DNA of 64,000 bases from Agrobacterium pusense. GTDB lineage: Bacteria > Pseudomonadota > Alphaproteobacteria > Rhizobiales > Rhizobiaceae. A program made the translations under genes and the position numbers. The notes below the pieces were generated by a model that had not been told where the DNA came from, made no database searches, and saw only the letters and a list, made by a program, of their open reading frames with translations. Positions 8,380-16,488 of this stretch are shown here, in pieces (the first letter of the stretch is position 1; every line of letters begins with the position of its first letter). The stretch spans positions 21,353 to 85,352 of the forward strand of contig NZ_FNBB01000017.1 of assembly GCF_900102105.1 (NCBI RefSeq), written 5' to 3'.

Positions 8380-9963
8380 TCAGGCATCTGCTGTTGATCC
8401 CAACCGCTCATTGGCTCGGCTTTCAGGTCTGCCAAACCATTGCGACGCAGCCTCGAGAAACTCCTGCTGGTCTATAGGCGCCTTGCCGACCCAGGCGACA
8501 AAGCCGTCAGGTCTTATGAGTATCGCCTCCAAGCCCAAGGGGTTTTCGAGGTCGCTCGCAATATAGGTGATCCGCGAGGAGAACTGCCGCGAGATTTCTT
8601 CCAGAGGCGATCCCGCTCCAAAACTCAGCAACAATCCTTGGCCCTTTTTGAGATGTTCGCCGAGCCTTGACCCGTCGGCAAGCCTGAAATCTGGTGTACT
8701 GCGGCCGACCAGCGGATGGGTTCCCCCCAGATCGTAGCGAAGGGAGATCCCCCATACGCGTTCGGCAAAATAGGTTGCGCCATCAGGCAGGTCGATGAGA
8801 TCACGGAAGATTGCCTCGAGAGCGCGTGAGCTTCGGCTGGGGCGCATGATCGCCACCTGAGCCCGCGACCAATCTAGAACCTGGGCTCCAACCGGATGCC
8901 TCTCGATGGTGTAGCTATCCAGTAGACCGCGCGGCGCGTCGCCGCGAATTTCGGCGGCCAGTTTCCAACCCAGATTCATTGCGTCTCCAAGCCCGAGGTT
9001 AAGGCCCTGACCGCCCAAAGGAGAATGGATGTGTGCCGCGTCACCGGCAAGCAGCACTCTTCCCTTGCGATACGTGGTCGACTGGAATGCGCGGTCCGTC
9101 CATGTTGTCGCGAGCCGGAGCGTCGTCAAGGTGACATCGGTGCCTGAGATATAACGTAGCACCTTTTGCACATGATCAAGTGTAAGAGGCTGCTTGCGAT
9201 GGCACGCGCCTCCGTCGAAATCGACCATAGCCACAGTACCGGGCTTTTGGTAGGTAAACATGCCGGTGTGGGTGTAATGGCGGCCCGTCGGAAGCCGGTC
9301 CGGATCATCCATCTCGACCTGGACGGAATAGCCGGTGAATTCGGGATCGGTCCCAACGAATTCAAAGCCTGCGACCTTGCGCACGGTACTGCGCCCACCA
9401 TCGCAACCGACAAGCCAGAGCGCTCTGAAGATTTCACCACCGGCGCGAACAGTCACTTCCGTGCTCGACTGCTCGAAATCATGGATACAGACGCCGCGCC
9501 TTATCTTAACGCCCATTGCGACTGCGCGAGCGGCAAGCACGGATTCGATATGCTCCATTGTGCTTGCCATGTTGGTGGCAGCTGGCGTTGGCAAGCGGTA
9601 CTCCCACCGCTCCGTATCGATCTTGTCATCAAAGAACTGGATGCCCGAAAAGTGACCGCCGGGGCGACGTGCCTGATGCATCCAGTGTGCAATAGTAGAA
9701 GCGTCGCCATCACGCGATGGCATTTCTGCACGGAGCGGCGCGCTGATTTCGCCGAGCATCCCGCGACGATAGAAGGCCTCAATGGTCGGAGAGGAAAGCC
9801 CACGCATTCCGAACGGGAGTTGCTTCAATGGAGAGCGCTGGTCTTCCGCCCTTTCCAGCACAAGGACCGACACGCCTGCCAGCCGAAGCTCGCATGCGAG
9901 AAACAGCCCGACAGGTCCTGCACCGGCGATCACCACGTCATAAGTGGAATGAAGATTAACCAT
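8380..9963 (-). CDS. FAD-dependent aromatic monooxygenase (class A flavoprotein hydroxylase)
   Basis: A 527-residue flavoprotein of the PheA/UbiH/MhpA/tetracycline-hydroxylase group. Motifs in order are: V-V-I-A-G-A-G-P-V-G-L-F (dinucleotide fold, ~10-21); V-G-C-D-G-G-R-S-T-V-R (DG motif, ~185); and G-R-V-L-L-A-G-D-A-A-H-I-H-S-P-L-G-G-Q-G-L-N (GD motif, ~290). The C-terminal ~120 residues form the thioredoxin-like tail common in phenol-hydroxylase relatives. Such enzymes hydroxylate aromatic rings using NAD(P)H and O2. The start at 9963 is chosen because the dinucleotide fold follows directly; an upstream ATG at 10029 would add 22 unlikely residues. It is transcribed away from the neighbouring methyltransferases, which share its strand. 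Confidence 0.92.
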   Translation of the reverse strand: MVNLHSTYDVVIAGAGPVGLFLACELRLAGVSVLVLERAEDQRSPLKQLPFGMRGLSSPTIEAFYRRGMLGEISAPLRAEMPSRDGDASTIAHWMHQARRPGGHFSGIQFFDDKIDTERWEYRLPTPAATNMASTMEHIESVLAARAVAMGVKIRRGVCIHDFEQSSTEVTVRAGGEIFRALWLVGCDGGRSTVRKVAGFEFVGTDPEFTGYSVQVEMDDPDRLPTGRHYTHTGMFTYQKPGTVAMVDFDGGACHRKQPLTLDHVQKVLRYISGTDVTLTTLRLATTWTDRAFQSTTYRKGRVLLAGDAAHIHSPLGGQGLNLGLGDAMNLGWKLAAEIRGDAPRGLLDSYTIERHPVGAQVLDWSRAQVAIMRPSRSSRALEAIFRDLIDLPDGATYFAERVWGISLRYDLGGTHPLVGRSTPDFRLADGSRLGEHLKKGQGLLLSFGAGSPLEEISRQFSSRITYIASDLENPLGLEAILIRPDGFVAWVGKAPIDQQEFLEAASQWFGRPESRANERLGSTADA

Positions 9964-10525
9964 AAACGGCTCCCTGATGGTCGTTCGACCGGAGCGGTTC
10001 ATCATTTTGATAACCACACGGACGAACAATGGGACGCCATACAGCGTCCAATGCTCGTCGTGGGACTCATGCTTTACGCAAGGACAGAGCTTCCGTTGAC
10101 GGAAGGATTTGGGCTAGACCACACCAAATCTGCCTTTTTCGACACTCGCAATATAGCTCTCAAGGAAATGTCCCGCAATGGCACTCAATGTTGATCATGG
10201 CACATTCCCGCAACCAATGTGGTCACTGCAAAGTCTCGAGATCGCAATCGAGCTAGGTTATTGCGTAGAAAAATACCGTCCAGACTAAAGGAGGTAATGG
10301 CATCCCAATCTTTCGCTCCTTTTGCGGCGACGTCACATCGTTGTCTTATCCGGCTGCCACTGAACGACCACGACGCAGCCACCGTGTCGAGCATTGTATT
10401 GGACACCACTTGCATTCGGTTGGAATGTCAAAGCGGGGATCGGTATTCTTCGAGGCACCCGGAAAGCTCGGAAGGACTGGATTCGTCTAAGCGATTGTAC
10501 TGAGGAGAAATGCCTCAACAATCTG
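9964..10525. other. Intergenic stretch without a clear gene
   Basis: About 560 bases upstream of the flavin monooxygenase gene. A small plus-strand frame (ATG 10297 to 10503, 68 codons) has AAAGGAGGT immediately before its ATG, but the spacing is only two bases and the protein shows no recognisable features. I do not call it a gene. No repeats, RNA genes or operators were recognised. Confidence 0.4.
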
Positions 10526-11052
10526 TCATCGATACTTGGGGAACACTTGCACCATGATACGTTCTTCCTGCCGAATTCGAACGAGCAGCGGTAAAAGATA
10601 AGCAGGCAGTCCAAATAAAAGTGTCCAATAGGCGTTCAGTGCAAGAGCGAATCCGACAAGTTCCGGAACGACGCTCAATACGTAATTCGGATGGCGAACA
10701 AAAGAAAACAAGCCTGTCGTGACGAGCCGATGCTGTGGGGCAATAATGAGTTTTATTGTCCATAGTCCACCAAGAGAACGAATGACCGCGACAAGAACCA
10801 ATGCCGCCGCGACATATACGGAGATCGCAAGAAGCGACACAGAGTGGCTGAGCTGATGAATGCCACAGGCAGACTCGGCAACTGCTGCGGCGCCGAACGA
10901 GACATGAGATGCGGCGAGCACGATACTGTTGGCGGTCCCGTACTCCACCGCGCCGTCACGTTTGAGGCCTTTTCGTTGCGTGCTGATAGGATCACCGTCG
11001 CAATACGCCATGCTGATGCGAGGAGGACGAAAAGGACCAGATAGCTTGGCAT
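10526..11052 (-). pseudogene. Isoprenylcysteine carboxyl methyltransferase-like membrane protein, frameshifted
   Basis: The two halves of an ICMT-family integral membrane methyltransferase lie in different frames. The N-terminal half, from ATG at 11052, reads MPSYLVLFVLLASAWRIA... up to S-A-R-N-E-K. The continuation, G-L-K-R-D-G-A-V-E-Y-G and then V-T-T-G-L-F-S-F-V-R-H-P-N-Y ... E-R-I, is one frame over and runs to 10526. Restoring one base in the AAAAGG run (plus-strand 10966-10973) would give one ~175-residue protein, the normal family length, with the conserved R-H-P-N-Y motif intact. It is either a recent inactivating deletion or a sequencing error. The methyltransferase gene upstream on the same strand ends 69 bases before it. 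Confidence 0.8.
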
Positions 11053-11121
11053 GGAGTAATCCTGGAATCTTGGGATTCGACATTGATAGTCACGCGAGAC
11101 CCGCGACGCGGCATCCTCACC

Positions 11122-11943
11122 TCAGCCGCTGGAAGTCTTCTTCACCTGCAGCACCTCCTGTTTTCGAGCAAGGATCAGAAAGGCCCGGGTTGGGAGTTTA
11201 ATCGTTCCACCTTCGTCGGCATAAAGCCCGAATGCGCTTTCGAGCTTTTCGTGCAAAAGGCCCAGATCGTGCCCGTCCAAAGAACGATAGCCGGGAAACC
11301 CTCTAAACATAAGATCACATTCGCTTACTACGTGTGGCGACGAAAAAGGCGTCCAAATTTCTTGGGCAACCTGAACGTCAACGTCAGTACATCCGGCGCT
11401 CCGCAGCAGTTCCACAAACGACTGTTTTGAAAAGACGGGGAAAAAGTTGGTCGGCCAGAGCTCGCGGTCCGGAAACAATTCATGGAAGACACGGCGCAGA
11501 AGATGGGCCGGTGAACAGTCATCTTCGTGCGTCCAAATTGACAACGCGATCCGGCCTGCGGGTCGGGTGACCCGAACCATCTCGGAAAGGCCCTTTTGCC
11601 AGGTTGGATAAGCCAACAGACCAAAATTAGAAATGCCGATATCAAAGCTTCCATCGTCGAGCGCCAGACTTTGAAGATCCATCACTGCGGCCGAAGATGA
11701 GGCGAACGGCTTCAGACGATCAGTAGCACGTTGAACCATCAGCGGATTGATGTCCGTTGCTAATACGCTCGCGCCCTGTTGTGCGGTGGCGAAGGCGAGG
11801 CCGCCAGTGCCAGCACCGACATCGACTATCGAGTGACCTTCCACTGGGCACAAATGATCCAGTAACCGCAGCGCGAAAGGTTGCGTGGTGCGCTCTCCCA
11901 TACGCTCGTACAGATCAATTGCATCCTGAGGATTGCTATTCAT
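11122..11943 (-). CDS. Class I SAM-dependent methyltransferase
   Basis: A 273-residue cytoplasmic methyltransferase of the UbiE/COQ5-like group. Motif I is I-V-D-V-G-A-G-T-G-G-L-A (~38-49), motif II is A-T-D-I-N-P-L-M-V (~60), and motif III is D-I-G-I-S-N-F-G-L-L-A (~103), followed by G-R-I-A-L-S-I-W. Together these make the Rossmann SAM-binding fold. The substrate is unknown. The same-strand neighbour downstream is the frameshifted ICMT-like methyltransferase; the flavin hydroxylase beyond it suggests a set that decorates a hydroxylated (perhaps aromatic) molecule, which is inference only. Confidence 0.9.
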   Translation of the reverse strand: MNSNPQDAIDLYERMGERTTQPFALRLLDHLCPVEGHSIVDVGAGTGGLAFATAQQGASVLATDINPLMVQRATDRLKPFASSSAAVMDLQSLALDDGSFDIGISNFGLLAYPTWQKGLSEMVRVTRPAGRIALSIWTHEDDCSPAHLLRRVFHELFPDRELWPTNFFPVFSKQSFVELLRSAGCTDVDVQVAQEIWTPFSSPHVVSECDLMFRGFPGYRSLDGHDLGLLHEKLESAFGLYADEGGTIKLPTRAFLILARKQEVLQVKKTSSG

Positions 11944-12129
11944 TTCCGTTGCCGTCTTGAGGTTTCTAACGCCGCGGAAGAGAGCGCCTGTAGTCGGAGC
12001 CTTGAAGTTCCAGAGCGAAAGTTTATTGAAGGATGGAATATAGAATGTTTGAGCTTGCCCCGTGCCATGACACGTCGAAGCCGTCGCCGTTGAAAGGCCG
12101 CTTCGCCTTCTGCCGCTATTCGAGCACCC

Positions 12130-13080
12130 TTAACGCATTGGTCGGACGTTGTTCAGGAATTTCACGAGCACATCGTTGAAACGAGCCGGCGCCTCGAGTT
12201 GCGGCCAGTGACCGAGATTTTTCAGCAGCTCAAAGCCCAGCAATCCGGGGAGCCCTTCTCTCAGGGTGTTCGCATCGGGCCGGGTTAGCATATTCAATCC
12301 ATCGAGCTCCCCCGTCAGGAAAAAGCTTGGTTGCCGAATCCTCGCGCCAGCATAAAGCCGGCTTGCTCGCGTCCAGAAGGGGTCGAGCGCCCGGTAGTAG
12401 TTCAGCGCACCGTGGAAGCCCGTTTTGTTGAAGATCGAAATTTGGTCCTCGATGTACTCCGGATCGATGGTGGTCGGCTGCTTTGGATCCGGCCTCAGCA
12501 ATCCTTTCTGAGGATCGAAGGGATCCCATCGTTCGCTTTCAGGGGGCTCCCCGGAACTCCAATAGTAATTCGACGGGATGCTGGCGCTGGCATCAGCCCA
12601 AGCGATATCGGCCTCGGGCTTCATTTGGCCGAACATGTAGAAGTCGGATTTTCCCTGGTCCCGAAGCCGGTCGAGAAAGCTCGGGCCTCCCGGCTGAAGA
12701 TAGGGGACGCTGACACAGAAGACGGCGCTTATTCTGTCCGGTCGCATCATGGCAGCATTCCAGGCGACGGTTGCCCCGAAATCATGCCCAACTAAAACCG
12801 CTTGATCTGCTTCGAAGTGGTCGAGGATACCGATGACGTCACCTACGGTGTCAAACGGGGTGTAGAGGAGGTGGTCATCAGGCGCGTCGCTTTCCCCGTA
12901 ACCACGCATGTCAAAGGCAACAGCGCGGTAGCCATCATCAGCAGCTGCCTGCATGGCCGAACGCCAGCAGAGCCAGGTCGCCGGAAAACCGTGGCAAAAG
13001 AGGATCAGAGGGCCATTTCCTTGCTCCACGACGTGCAACTTAATCCCTCTCGCATCGATAAGATGGTGTACCGGTTTCAT
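12130..13080 (-). CDS. Alpha/beta hydrolase, epoxide-hydrolase type
   Basis: A 316-residue enzyme close to soluble epoxide hydrolases. The oxyanion motif is C-H-G-F-P (~29-33). The nucleophile elbow is V-G-H-D-F-G (Asp near 104, as in epoxide hydrolases and dehalogenases, not Ser). Cap-domain G-A-L-N-Y-Y-R supplies a likely epoxide-activating Tyr, and L-G-H-W-P-Q-L-E-A-P carries the catalytic His near 291. It would open an epoxide to a diol. It follows the EHN-type hydrolase gene by 43 bases on the same strand, so the two are probably co-transcribed. Confidence 0.91.
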   Translation of the reverse strand: MKPVHHLIDARGIKLHVVEQGNGPLILFCHGFPATWLCWRSAMQAAADDGYRAVAFDMRGYGESDAPDDHLLYTPFDTVGDVIGILDHFEADQAVLVGHDFGATVAWNAAMMRPDRISAVFCVSVPYLQPGGPSFLDRLRDQGKSDFYMFGQMKPEADIAWADASASIPSNYYWSSGEPPESERWDPFDPQKGLLRPDPKQPTTIDPEYIEDQISIFNKTGFHGALNYYRALDPFWTRASRLYAGARIRQPSFFLTGELDGLNMLTRPDANTLREGLPGLLGFELLKNLGHWPQLEAPARFNDVLVKFLNNVRPMR

Positions 13081-13123
13081 TCAGAGTTCCTTTTCAAAGT
13101 TGATCCAGCCCATGGTGTGTAGA

Positions 13124-14257
13124 TCACGACCGCTCGCGTATCGTCCTGAAGCTGGCGCGAAGCTCGCCTGCGAACAACTCGGGTCGCTCCCACGCAGGAA
13201 AGTGGCCGCCTTCGTGAAGCTCGTTATAATATGACAGGGTCGGATAACGTTCCGCGACCCAGCGGCGACTGGCCTCATGGATATCGAGCGGGAACTGGCT
13301 ATAGCCGACCGGCACCTTGATCTGATGCTCCTTGAAACTTCTCATGCTGTTCCAGTAGATGCGCGCAGACGACGCTGCGGTTCCGGTCAGCCAGTACAGT
13401 GTGATATTATCCAGCAGCGCATCGCGGCCGATCAATTCTTCCGCATCTCCATCGACGTATTTCTGGACCAATTCGTAAATCCAGGCGGCTTGACCTACGG
13501 GAGAATCTGTAAGGGCATAACCGATCGTCTGCGGGCTCTGGATCTGTTCGGTCATATAGCCGTTTTCGTTATTCGTGAAAGCGCCAAGGCGGTCGAGCGC
13601 CTTGCGCTCTTTGGCGTCCCGCGCTTCCATTCCCTCAACGATCGGAAACATGTTGAAGTGCACGGCTCGTACCGCCGGCAAACCAATGCCGCCCAGAGCG
13701 TTCGTTATCGCATATCCCCAGTCGCCACCCTGAGCGACGAAACTGTCGTAACCAAGCCGGTGCATCAATTCGACCCAGATCGAGGCTACCCGTTCCGGCG
13801 ACCAATCAGGCCGGATGAGCTTTTGGGATAAGCCGAAATTCGGAAGCGACGGCAGCACGACATGGAAAGCGTCTTTCGGGTCAGCCGCGTGCGCCCGCGG
13901 GTTTGAGAGGAGGGCGGCCACATCTAGGAATTCGATAACGGACCCTGGCCAGCCATGCGTCAACACCAACGGTAACGCTCCCGGCTCGGGCGACTGAACG
14001 TGGAGGAAATGGATATCAAGATCGTCAATGCGCGTAACCGAAGGGTTGAAGCCGTTCAGCCGAGCTTCGCAGCGTCGCCAGTCGTAGTCGCTAGACCAGT
14101 AATCAACCAGCGCCTGCATTCGCGCGAGCGGCACGCCCTGCGACCAATCGGAAACGGTTTCCTTGTCCGGCCATCGCGTCCTCAAAAGCCTCTCACGAAG
14201 ATCGGTAAGAGCGGCCTCTGTAAAATTGTAAGGCTGTGGTTTGATAACCTCGATCAT
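13124..14257 (-). CDS. Epoxide hydrolase with N-terminal EHN domain
   Basis: A 377-residue hydrolase. The N-terminal ~110 residues match the epoxide-hydrolase N-terminal (EHN) domain: an opening I-K-P-Q-P-Y-N-F, L-R-E-R-L-L-R-T-R-W-P-D, and Y-W-S-S-D-Y-D-W-R. The alpha/beta core then has T-H-G-W-P-G-S (oxyanion) and G-G-D-W-G (nucleophile Asp), with a late H-E-G-G-H-F-P-A-W-E carrying the catalytic His. This architecture is that of microsomal/juvenile-hormone-type epoxide hydrolases. The start codon overlaps the stop of the ankyrin gene by four bases (ATGA), so translational coupling is likely. Confidence 0.93.
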   Translation of the reverse strand: MIEVIKPQPYNFTEAALTDLRERLLRTRWPDKETVSDWSQGVPLARMQALVDYWSSDYDWRRCEARLNGFNPSVTRIDDLDIHFLHVQSPEPGALPLVLTHGWPGSVIEFLDVAALLSNPRAHAADPKDAFHVVLPSLPNFGLSQKLIRPDWSPERVASIWVELMHRLGYDSFVAQGGDWGYAITNALGGIGLPAVRAVHFNMFPIVEGMEARDAKERKALDRLGAFTNNENGYMTEQIQSPQTIGYALTDSPVGQAAWIYELVQKYVDGDAEELIGRDALLDNITLYWLTGTAASSARIYWNSMRSFKEHQIKVPVGYSQFPLDIHEASRRWVAERYPTLSYYNELHEGGHFPAWERPELFAGELRASFRTIRERS

Positions 14258-15309
14258 GATACCTCCTCTTCAGTAGAACCAAAAACGATGCCCTCGTCCT
14301 TGCTCTCCAGCGAAGCCCGATCAAGAAGCTCGACGATTTCAGGATAGCCGTAGAGCACCGCCAGATCCCGTGGCGTCATCCCCGAATGGGATCGGAGATC
14401 TGTACGCGCACCGGCCTCGATAAGCGCACGGGCGACCTCTATGTAGCCGTGCCAAACGGCGTCATGTAATGCATTAAACCCATTATAGGCGCCCTGCACG
14501 TTGAGCCCAGGCGCACAGGCTCTGTCCTTGGTTGCGCTCGCCAGGAGCCGCACGATGTCGGCGTGACCAAAGTAGGTCGCGTCATGAAGTGCCATCCCGC
14601 CCATCAGACCGATCAGCCGCTCTGGTCGAGCACCGGCACGAAGCAGCAGGCGAACAATCTCGGTATGACCTTCACGCGCAGCGATACCAAGCGGCGTATA
14701 CTTGTCATCGACGCTGCCCGAAACCGGTACTGTTTGATTGATATCCGCGTTTGCGGAAATCTGGGCGGCGACCGCGTCGCCGTGACCTGCTCGAACGGCC
14801 TTGATCAGCGTCAGAGATTCGACATGTTCTGCCTTTCGACGATTGTGAGCTTCGAGGAGCCGAGCTATTTCGTCCAACCCGTCTTGTCGGGCGATGTCGA
14901 GGGCTGTCTGGCCCCAATAATTGACAGTGTGGGTCCGTGCCCCCCGAGAAAGCAGCCCTTCAACGACCTCGACATGTTTGTAGAGGACTGCGTCGATAAG
15001 GGGGCTGTTGCCGAGGCTTGCGCTTTGTTGGTCTATGAAGGCGCCGTGGCTCAAAAGTAAGTCAACCAGATCGGGATTCCCGGACTGGACTGCCTTGTGA
15101 AGCGCGCTCGCACCCATGCGGGGCTCCAGCGCATGTACGTCAGCGCCCGCAGTGAGTAAGATCTCTGCGATATGGAAATGCCCATGACCGGACGCGACCA
15201 TCAGGGGCGTAAAACCCTCCGGACCGCGTTTGTCGACATCTACACCATTGCGCAGGACGTCGGTCACCATCGCAAGATCGCCCGACCGGACTGCGAGATC
15301 AAGCGTCAT
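14254..15309 (-). CDS. Ankyrin-repeat protein
   Basis: About 351 residues made almost entirely of ankyrin repeats. At least eight repeats with the pattern G-x-T-P-L-x-x-A-x-x-x-G-x-x-x-x-V-x-x-L-L-x-x-G-A can be read, e.g. G-F-T-P-L-M-V-A-S-G-H-G-H and Y-T-P-L-G-I-A-A-R-E-G-H. No signal peptide, membrane segment or catalytic domain is seen, so it is probably a cytoplasmic protein-binding scaffold. The start at 15309 (MTLDLAVRSGD) is preferred over 15336 because it reduces overlap with the gene upstream to 11 bases. It sits inside a hydrolase operon, overlapping neighbours on both sides, which is unusual for such a protein. Confidence 0.88.
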   Translation of the reverse strand: MTLDLAVRSGDLAMVTDVLRNGVDVDKRGPEGFTPLMVASGHGHFHIAEILLTAGADVHALEPRMGASALHKAVQSGNPDLVDLLLSHGAFIDQQSASLGNSPLIDAVLYKHVEVVEGLLSRGARTHTVNYWGQTALDIARQDGLDEIARLLEAHNRRKAEHVESLTLIKAVRAGHGDAVAAQISANADINQTVPVSGSVDDKYTPLGIAAREGHTEIVRLLLRAGARPERLIGLMGGMALHDATYFGHADIVRLLASATKDRACAPGLNVQGAYNGFNALHDAVWHGYIEVARALIEAGARTDLRSHSGMTPRDLAVLYGYPEIVELLDRASLESKDEGIVFGSTEEEVS

Positions 15310-16330
15310 GGCGTCCTCCAGGGTCACGCTTCGCAAGGTCCAGAATCACGCCTCCAACTCGCTTAAATCGGGCCAGATATGCATCTGGCTCAAGCAGCTG
15401 ATAGGGCAGATAGAGTCCCGGCGCTGTCGGGGCTTGACCGTCGAGTCCGAGCAGGCGCTGCAGCACCAGAGCGACGCCCAGACCGGTGAGCGGCATCTGC
15501 CCGAGCGCATGGGTGATAGCGCGATGGGCAAATAGCGGTGCACCCGAATGGTCCTGCCCTTCCATCTCGATGATGATCTCCGTCGAGAATGCTTCCCCCC
15601 TCCGGCGCGATGATGTCGTTCCAATCGCGAGTTTGAATTCAATATCCGGCACGTCCAGTGCGGCAGCGAGGCCGATGACGTCGTTGACCGAAAACGCTGT
15701 GGCTTCTGTCTGGCTCCCGTCCGCGGCGTTGAAACTTGTCTTCACCTTGTCGCCGGTCAGCCAGTGAAACTCCCCGCTTCGCCGGATGAGCGCAGAAGGC
15801 ATTACCGCGTTCTGCCGATCGAAGTCGGCAAAACCAGCGGGCCCTGTCGCGTCTTCTTCATCCAGCAGCGCTCCGATTGAGATCCGCTCAATTTTCCCGA
15901 AGGCCTTGGCAAAACTCAGGATCGGCATCGTCGTGGCACCAACAAGCCATTCCGTCCCAAGCACGACCGGTGAAGTGCTTGGGCGCTGAGTAAAGTACGC
16001 AATCTCAGGCCCTATCTCAAACAGAGCTCGCGAGATGCTGATGTGGGGCACGGAGCGCGACTGGGCAAACCGGACAGTCGCCAGCCGGTCTTCCGTGAAG
16101 AACACAGCAACGGCACCTACTTGTCGGTCTCCTAGACCAAGGTCGCTCGCGGTCAAATCTATTGGGACTGCTTCGGCCGATCCAAGTTCTCGCGCGAACT
16201 CTTCCGCCTTTTCGAGGTTTCGTCCACCGATCAGAAACCGGATCTGGGGGTGTTCCTCCCGCAGCAGCCTTGCTGTCCAACGGCCGACCTTTCCTGTTCC
16301 TCCGACCAGAAGAATGGGACGTGGTGACAT
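15299..16330 (-). CDS. Saccharopine-dehydrogenase-like NAD(P)-binding protein
   Basis: A 343-residue protein with an N-terminal Rossmann fold: L-V-G-G-T-G-K-V-G-R-W-T-A-R-L-L at 6-21, then G-G-R-N-L-E-K-A near 35. The pattern is that of the saccharopine-dehydrogenase NADP-binding domain family, which includes many uncharacterised oxidoreductases besides lysine-pathway enzymes. The rest of the chain has no recognisable catalytic motif. It heads the run saccharopine-like, ankyrin, EHN hydrolase and epoxide hydrolase, all on the minus strand with overlaps or gaps below 50 bases. Its substrate is unknown and lysine metabolism is not implied. Confidence 0.85.
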   Translation of the reverse strand: MSPRPILLVGGTGKVGRWTARLLREEHPQIRFLIGGRNLEKAEEFARELGSAEAVPIDLTASDLGLGDRQVGAVAVFFTEDRLATVRFAQSRSVPHISISRALFEIGPEIAYFTQRPSTSPVVLGTEWLVGATTMPILSFAKAFGKIERISIGALLDEEDATGPAGFADFDRQNAVMPSALIRRSGEFHWLTGDKVKTSFNAADGSQTEATAFSVNDVIGLAAALDVPDIEFKLAIGTTSSRRRGEAFSTEIIIEMEGQDHSGAPLFAHRAITHALGQMPLTGLGVALVLQRLLGLDGQAPTAPGLYLPYQLLEPDAYLARFKRVGGVILDLAKRDPGGRHDA

Positions 16331-16488
16331 ATCTGCAACCTCCTCGTGGCAGTTCAGTTTGCTACGGTGAGAACGAAGTTACTAGTAGTAAGTTCCAATA
16401 TCGGCGTGCCCGAGGCACTGGCGCGTGACCTCCTAGAAATAGTTGGACGAAGAGCGATGGTCTGGACGCCTGCTTGTGCGCTGATCGC

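Noticed and set aside
10297..10503. A 68-codon gene with AAAGGAGGT before its ATG
   Set aside because: The spacing of two bases is too short for normal initiation and the peptide has no recognisable features.
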